A stretch of 64,000 nt of DNA, from the NCBI GenBank assembly GCA_034440615.1, contig JAOTOM010004558.1, forward strand, positions 124,001 through 188,000, read 5' to 3'. Below, in pieces: positions 60,786 to 64,000 of this stretch. The DNA comes from Ashinkailepas kermadecensis (Eukaryota > Arthropoda > Thecostraca > Neolepadidae). Every line of letters starts with the position of its first letter. Within the stretch, counting starts at the first letter, position 1. Position numbers and translations under genes: made by a program. Below the pieces are notes generated by a model, which was given only the letters and a program-made list of their open reading frames with translations, did no database searches and was not told the origin of the DNA.

Positions 60786-62936
60786 GTGCCCCCACCCCCG
60801 ACGAGGCACCACCTTTCCGTGGTGGGGGATTGAGTGTCCTAAGGACCCGGAATCCCAGTCCGCCGGTGAGCCGGCGAGGGGCCAGACTGGGAGTGCCTCA
60901 CTCGTCCTTCCATCCATACGCCCCCATTCCAATCCTCATCTCATCTCAACATCCATGTCCTTCACCTGTCCCTACAACACCAACTTTCCCTACTATTAGC
61001 AGGTAGGACAACTTCCTCGGTCCTGTCCTCCAGCTCAGTTGTATCTGGGTAGTCGCGCCCCCTCGGCCCGTCCCCCAGGATTGACGGAGTCCTGGAGGCT
61101 GAGGTCCCCCGTCGCACGGTGCTAGTTGTGACGGGGGACCAACACGCCTCTTTGGTCCCGATATCCCGGAAGGGCGAGCGGGCCCGTAGGGCCCCATACG
61201 GGGTCAAGTGGCCAGTCGCCTCGGGCCGGGGACCTGTGTCTCTTCCCAGTGTCTGCCGGCCCCGTCGGCTGGGGTCAAGGGGTGGGCGGCGTCGGGTTCT
61301 GGTCGGGGTGGTGAGTCTCTCTCTCTCCCGGCCGGGTGATGGCGTCGCCTGCCCCGTATAACTTCGCGGGCGTCTGGTGTCCTCCCGCTTGCGGGACACA
61401 GGCGTCCACCCGGTAGGGCCCCAGTGTGGTGGGACGTCCGGGGGGCAGAAATAAAATACATCATATGGCATTTCCAAAACCTAAAAGCACACACAAAAAC
61501 ACTCCTGGAGGCTGACATGCTATGTGTATGACAGCGCTTGCCCTACCGATAAGCGTGTCCTTGACACGGTACACCATGCGGCAATACGCATCATTATCGG
61601 AGCATTCTGAACCTCACCAATCGTTAGCTTGCTGGCGGAAGCCAACGAGCCACCACTGGCGTTGAGAATGGAAATGCTTGGCATGTGGTACGCCTGCAGG
61701 TTGCGCCAGTTTCCCACCCATCCCACGTACCTAGCGGTGTTCTCGCGTCACACGTTGACACTCTTCCGCAGTGGGCAACGTGGGGCGACCCTGCCTTTCT
61801 GTATACGTATCCGGAAGCTCCTACAGGAGAGCAGAACGAGAGTGTGTCGAGTGATGTGCGTGCAGCAGCTATCGATACCCCCGTGGAGTCTGGTGTCTCC
61901 TGCAGTTGACCTGACACTCGCAGCGATGCGTAAGGATGATGTTCCACCCGAGCTGTTTCGGATGAAAACTTTGGAGCATCTGGAAACGTATGAAGGCTGC
62001 ACACGCATTTTTTACAGATGGTCGAAGGGTGACTGTAGAGTGGGATCTGCGTTTGTGTGCGGTTCTTCTGTCAGGTGTTTTACTTTACCTAGGATGCCTC
62101 GGTGTACAGTTCGGAGCTCGTTGCAATAATCAAAGCGCTTTCCTACGTCGAGATTTCGCGGGATGTTGAGTATATCATTATATCCGATTCTCTTAGCAGC
62201 CTTTTGGCACTGACTGGTTTTTACCCATCTGACCCATTACTCATTGATATTCTGATTCGTCTGACTGCTATGCATCGGAATGGGAAGACTGTGCGGTTGT
62301 GCTGGATCCCCAGCCATGTGGGAGTATTGGGAAATAAACGTGCCGATTCCGCAGCGAAATGGGCTGCCCGGAGACCACAAACACGTGTTTTTCCAATGCC
62401 AGCCAGGGGCCATCTCCCCGGAATATATTCATTTATGAACACCAAGTGGCAGAGTAGCTGGAGCGCGCAGACCAGCAATAAGCTACACGCGATAAAGCCA
62501 CACCTTGGAGACTGGCCATCGTGCTACCGCAGATCCAGAAGTGACGAGGTGACGCTGTGCAGACTGCGCCTCGGCCACACACATGCCACTCACCAATACC
62601 TTCTCTACAGCGACGAGAGACCCCAGTGTCCCGCTGTTTAGGAAACCTGACCGTACGTCACGTACTTTTATCGTGCGAGCAGTTCTCAACAGAACGAAGG
62701 TTGTTCTATGGAAATAATACACGGCTCAACACATATCGTGATGTCCTGGCTGATGACTCAGACATAGTTCATTCTGGGAACATATTCCGCTTTCTGAGAG
62801 CGATCGGTTTTCGGGCCATCTACTCACCCCGGTAACACCTGTCCGCATAATTAACTAAAACGCTGAACGGAAAGTTATGGGCGTTAAATGATCACGCTTT
62901 GGTCGAAGCGCCCTCAAACTCAAATAACTAACTAAC
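60786..62936 (+). mobile_element. Internally deleted non-LTR retrotransposon with 9-bp target duplication
   Basis: TGAAACCGC flanks the element at 60,777-60,785 and 62,937-62,945. The 5' end starts GTGCCCCCACCCCCGACGAG and the 3' end is a TAAC tandem tail. A GC-rich 5' region (to about 61,450) is joined directly to the RT thumb-RNase H part of ORF2, so the endonuclease and RT catalytic domains are absent. With both ends and the target duplication in place, either the element was mobilised already deleted, or it lost about 2-3 kb after insertion. Confidence 0.88.
61530..62835 (+). pseudogene. LINE ORF2 C-terminal part: RT thumb, RNase H, zinc-like end
   Basis: The thumb region includes VLDTVHHAAIRIIIGAF, a TGA at 61,608-61,610 where Arg is expected, then SPIVSLLAEANEPPLALRME. 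RNase H follows with all four acidic positions recognisable: FTDG (about 62,011), SSELVAIIKAL (about 62,108), ISDSLSSLLAL (about 62,185) and NKRADSAAKWA (about 62,335). IPSHVGVLGN lies just before the last. Single-base frameshifts lie near 62,022 and 62,091. A second frame change after 62,630 leads to the cysteine-bearing C-terminus near 62,660. It is better preserved than the RNase H of the LINE at 22.5-27.7 kb and is not a close copy of it. Confidence 0.88.
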
Positions 62937-62945
62937 TGAAACCGC

Positions 62946-63097
62946 ATCGCATTTGGAACTTTCAGCTGGACAAGTAAGTCGAAACATCGCGAAAATGAAA
63001 CGTTGAAATGTTGTTTGACATATAGCATCGTAATGTTTTTCATATTTATTTCACGACTATTAGTGAACTTAGTTCTAACTATAGCGAACTATATATA
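62946..63097. other. Short unassigned spacer
   Basis: Nothing recognised between the LINE target duplication and the AT tract. Confidence 0.4.
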
Positions 63098-63275
<178 letters not shown>

Positions 63276-63536
63276 GTATATAATAAGCACATACATATAT
63301 TTACAGATATACGCATATGAACCGAGTGGCCCTATAAACGTTTCCGAAGCCTGAGCGGCCACAATATAGTCATCTTGTAGTTAGTGCATACAAATTGGCA
63401 TACGTGCAAGTCAGTTTCATGTGAGCGTCCCGGTAGGGTTTCATGCATCTCGCTTCCTTACTTTTTTATAACTTGGCGATGGAGTGTATCAATGTATGTA
63501 ACACGATATTTCTGGCATGTTATATTTGAGCACGTG
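63276..63536. other. No recognisable gene
   Basis: A short unassigned interval before the terminal satellite. Confidence 0.4.
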
Positions 63537-64000
63537 CACGGTCGCACCACCTTCAGCAGTCATCACCGCCAGCAGACGTTACTTTCACTGTCAGATGCCC
63601 GCCCGGTCACCATCACACCACCTCCAGCAGTCATCACCGCCAGCAGACGTTACTTTCACTGTCAGATGCCCGCCCGGTCACCATCACACCACCTCCAGCA
63701 GTCATCACCGCCAGCAGACGTTACTTTCACTGTCAGATGCCCGCCCGGTCACCATCACACCACCTTCAGCAGTCATCACCGCCAGCAGACGTTACTTTCA
63801 CTGTCAGATGCCCGCCCGGTCACCATCACACCACCTTCAGCAGTCATCACCGCCAGCAGACGTTACTTTCACTGTCAGATGCCCGCCCGGTCACCATCAC
63901 ACCACCTCCAGCAGTCATCACCGCCAGCAGACGTTACTTTCACTGTCAGATGCCCGCCCGGTCACCATCACACCACCTCCAGCAGTCATAACCGCCATTT
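63537..64000. repeat. 71-bp satellite, at least 6.5 copies, continues past the window
   Basis: The unit is GTCAGATGCCCGCCCGGTCA then CCATCACACCACCTCCAGCA, GTCATCACCGCCAGCAGACG and TTACTTTCACT. Copies differ mainly at ACCTTCAGC versus ACCTCCAGC. The array runs off the right edge, so its length is unknown. Confidence 0.96.

Noticed and set aside
60962..61477. 171-codon minus-strand open frame as a gene
   Set aside because: It lies antisense in the GC-rich 5' region of a LINE whose ends are fixed by a target duplication. Low stop density explains it.

Overview
The window looks like repeat-rich, gene-poor DNA from an invertebrate animal, most likely an arthropod. That guess rests on the retrotransposon families present, on interspersed TTAGG-type arrays and on very long dinucleotide tracts. 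I cannot name the species, and the phylum assignment is an inference. I found no host protein gene, no rRNA gene and no functional tRNA gene that I would defend. Every recognisable protein fragment belongs to a transposable element, and every one is broken by stops, frameshifts or deletions.

Layout: 0-22 kb is unidentified DNA carrying microsatellites (CT, AT, CA), many minisatellites (units of 25, 30, 31, 41, 60, 71 and 84 bp), a duplicated unit with TTAGG-like tracts (13.97-14.63 kb) and a 1.62-kb foldback element (14,784-16,404) inserted in a satellite whose monomers carry GTGCCATCTAGCG. At 22,554-27,740 lies a nearly complete non-LTR retrotransposon on the plus strand: a gag-like ORF1 with three CCHC knuckles, an endonuclease, an RT lacking its FADD region, and an RNase H with two catalytic residues replaced. 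It is flanked by a 10-bp direct repeat. At 28.15-34.6 kb a decayed Ty3/gypsy pol runs on the minus strand. Its protease and RT (34.6-32.9 kb) are separated from its integrase (29.15-28.15 kb) by a hAT transposon at 29,629-32,294, which has terminal inverted repeats and a perfect 8-bp target duplication. A tRNA-derived SINE with a 13-bp target duplication sits at 35,219-35,382.

The 36-52 kb stretch holds a 9-bp array, a 444-bp GCGAT array, a CCCTCT array, an 84-nt near-perfect hairpin (42,755-42,838), a second tRNA-like SINE (43.06 kb), a dispersed inverted-repeat family (43.9 and 46.7-47.4 kb), an Ala/Pro-rich 35-36-bp array (48.3-48.8 kb), and a large inverted repeat (arms at 49.23-49.57 and 50.49-50.82 kb) enclosing an 18-bp satellite. 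The 52-64 kb stretch holds a minus-strand LINE RT fragment (52.5-53.4 kb), a 19-bp satellite of about 690 bp (54.2-54.9 kb), and an internally deleted LINE with a 9-bp target duplication (60,786-62,936). A 71-bp satellite runs off the right end.

The genes do not form a pathway. What the window records is a history of nested transposition plus local amplification of short units. The best-supported observations are the transposon boundaries fixed by target-site duplications, the nested hAT-in-gypsy arrangement, and several long foldback structures of unknown family.
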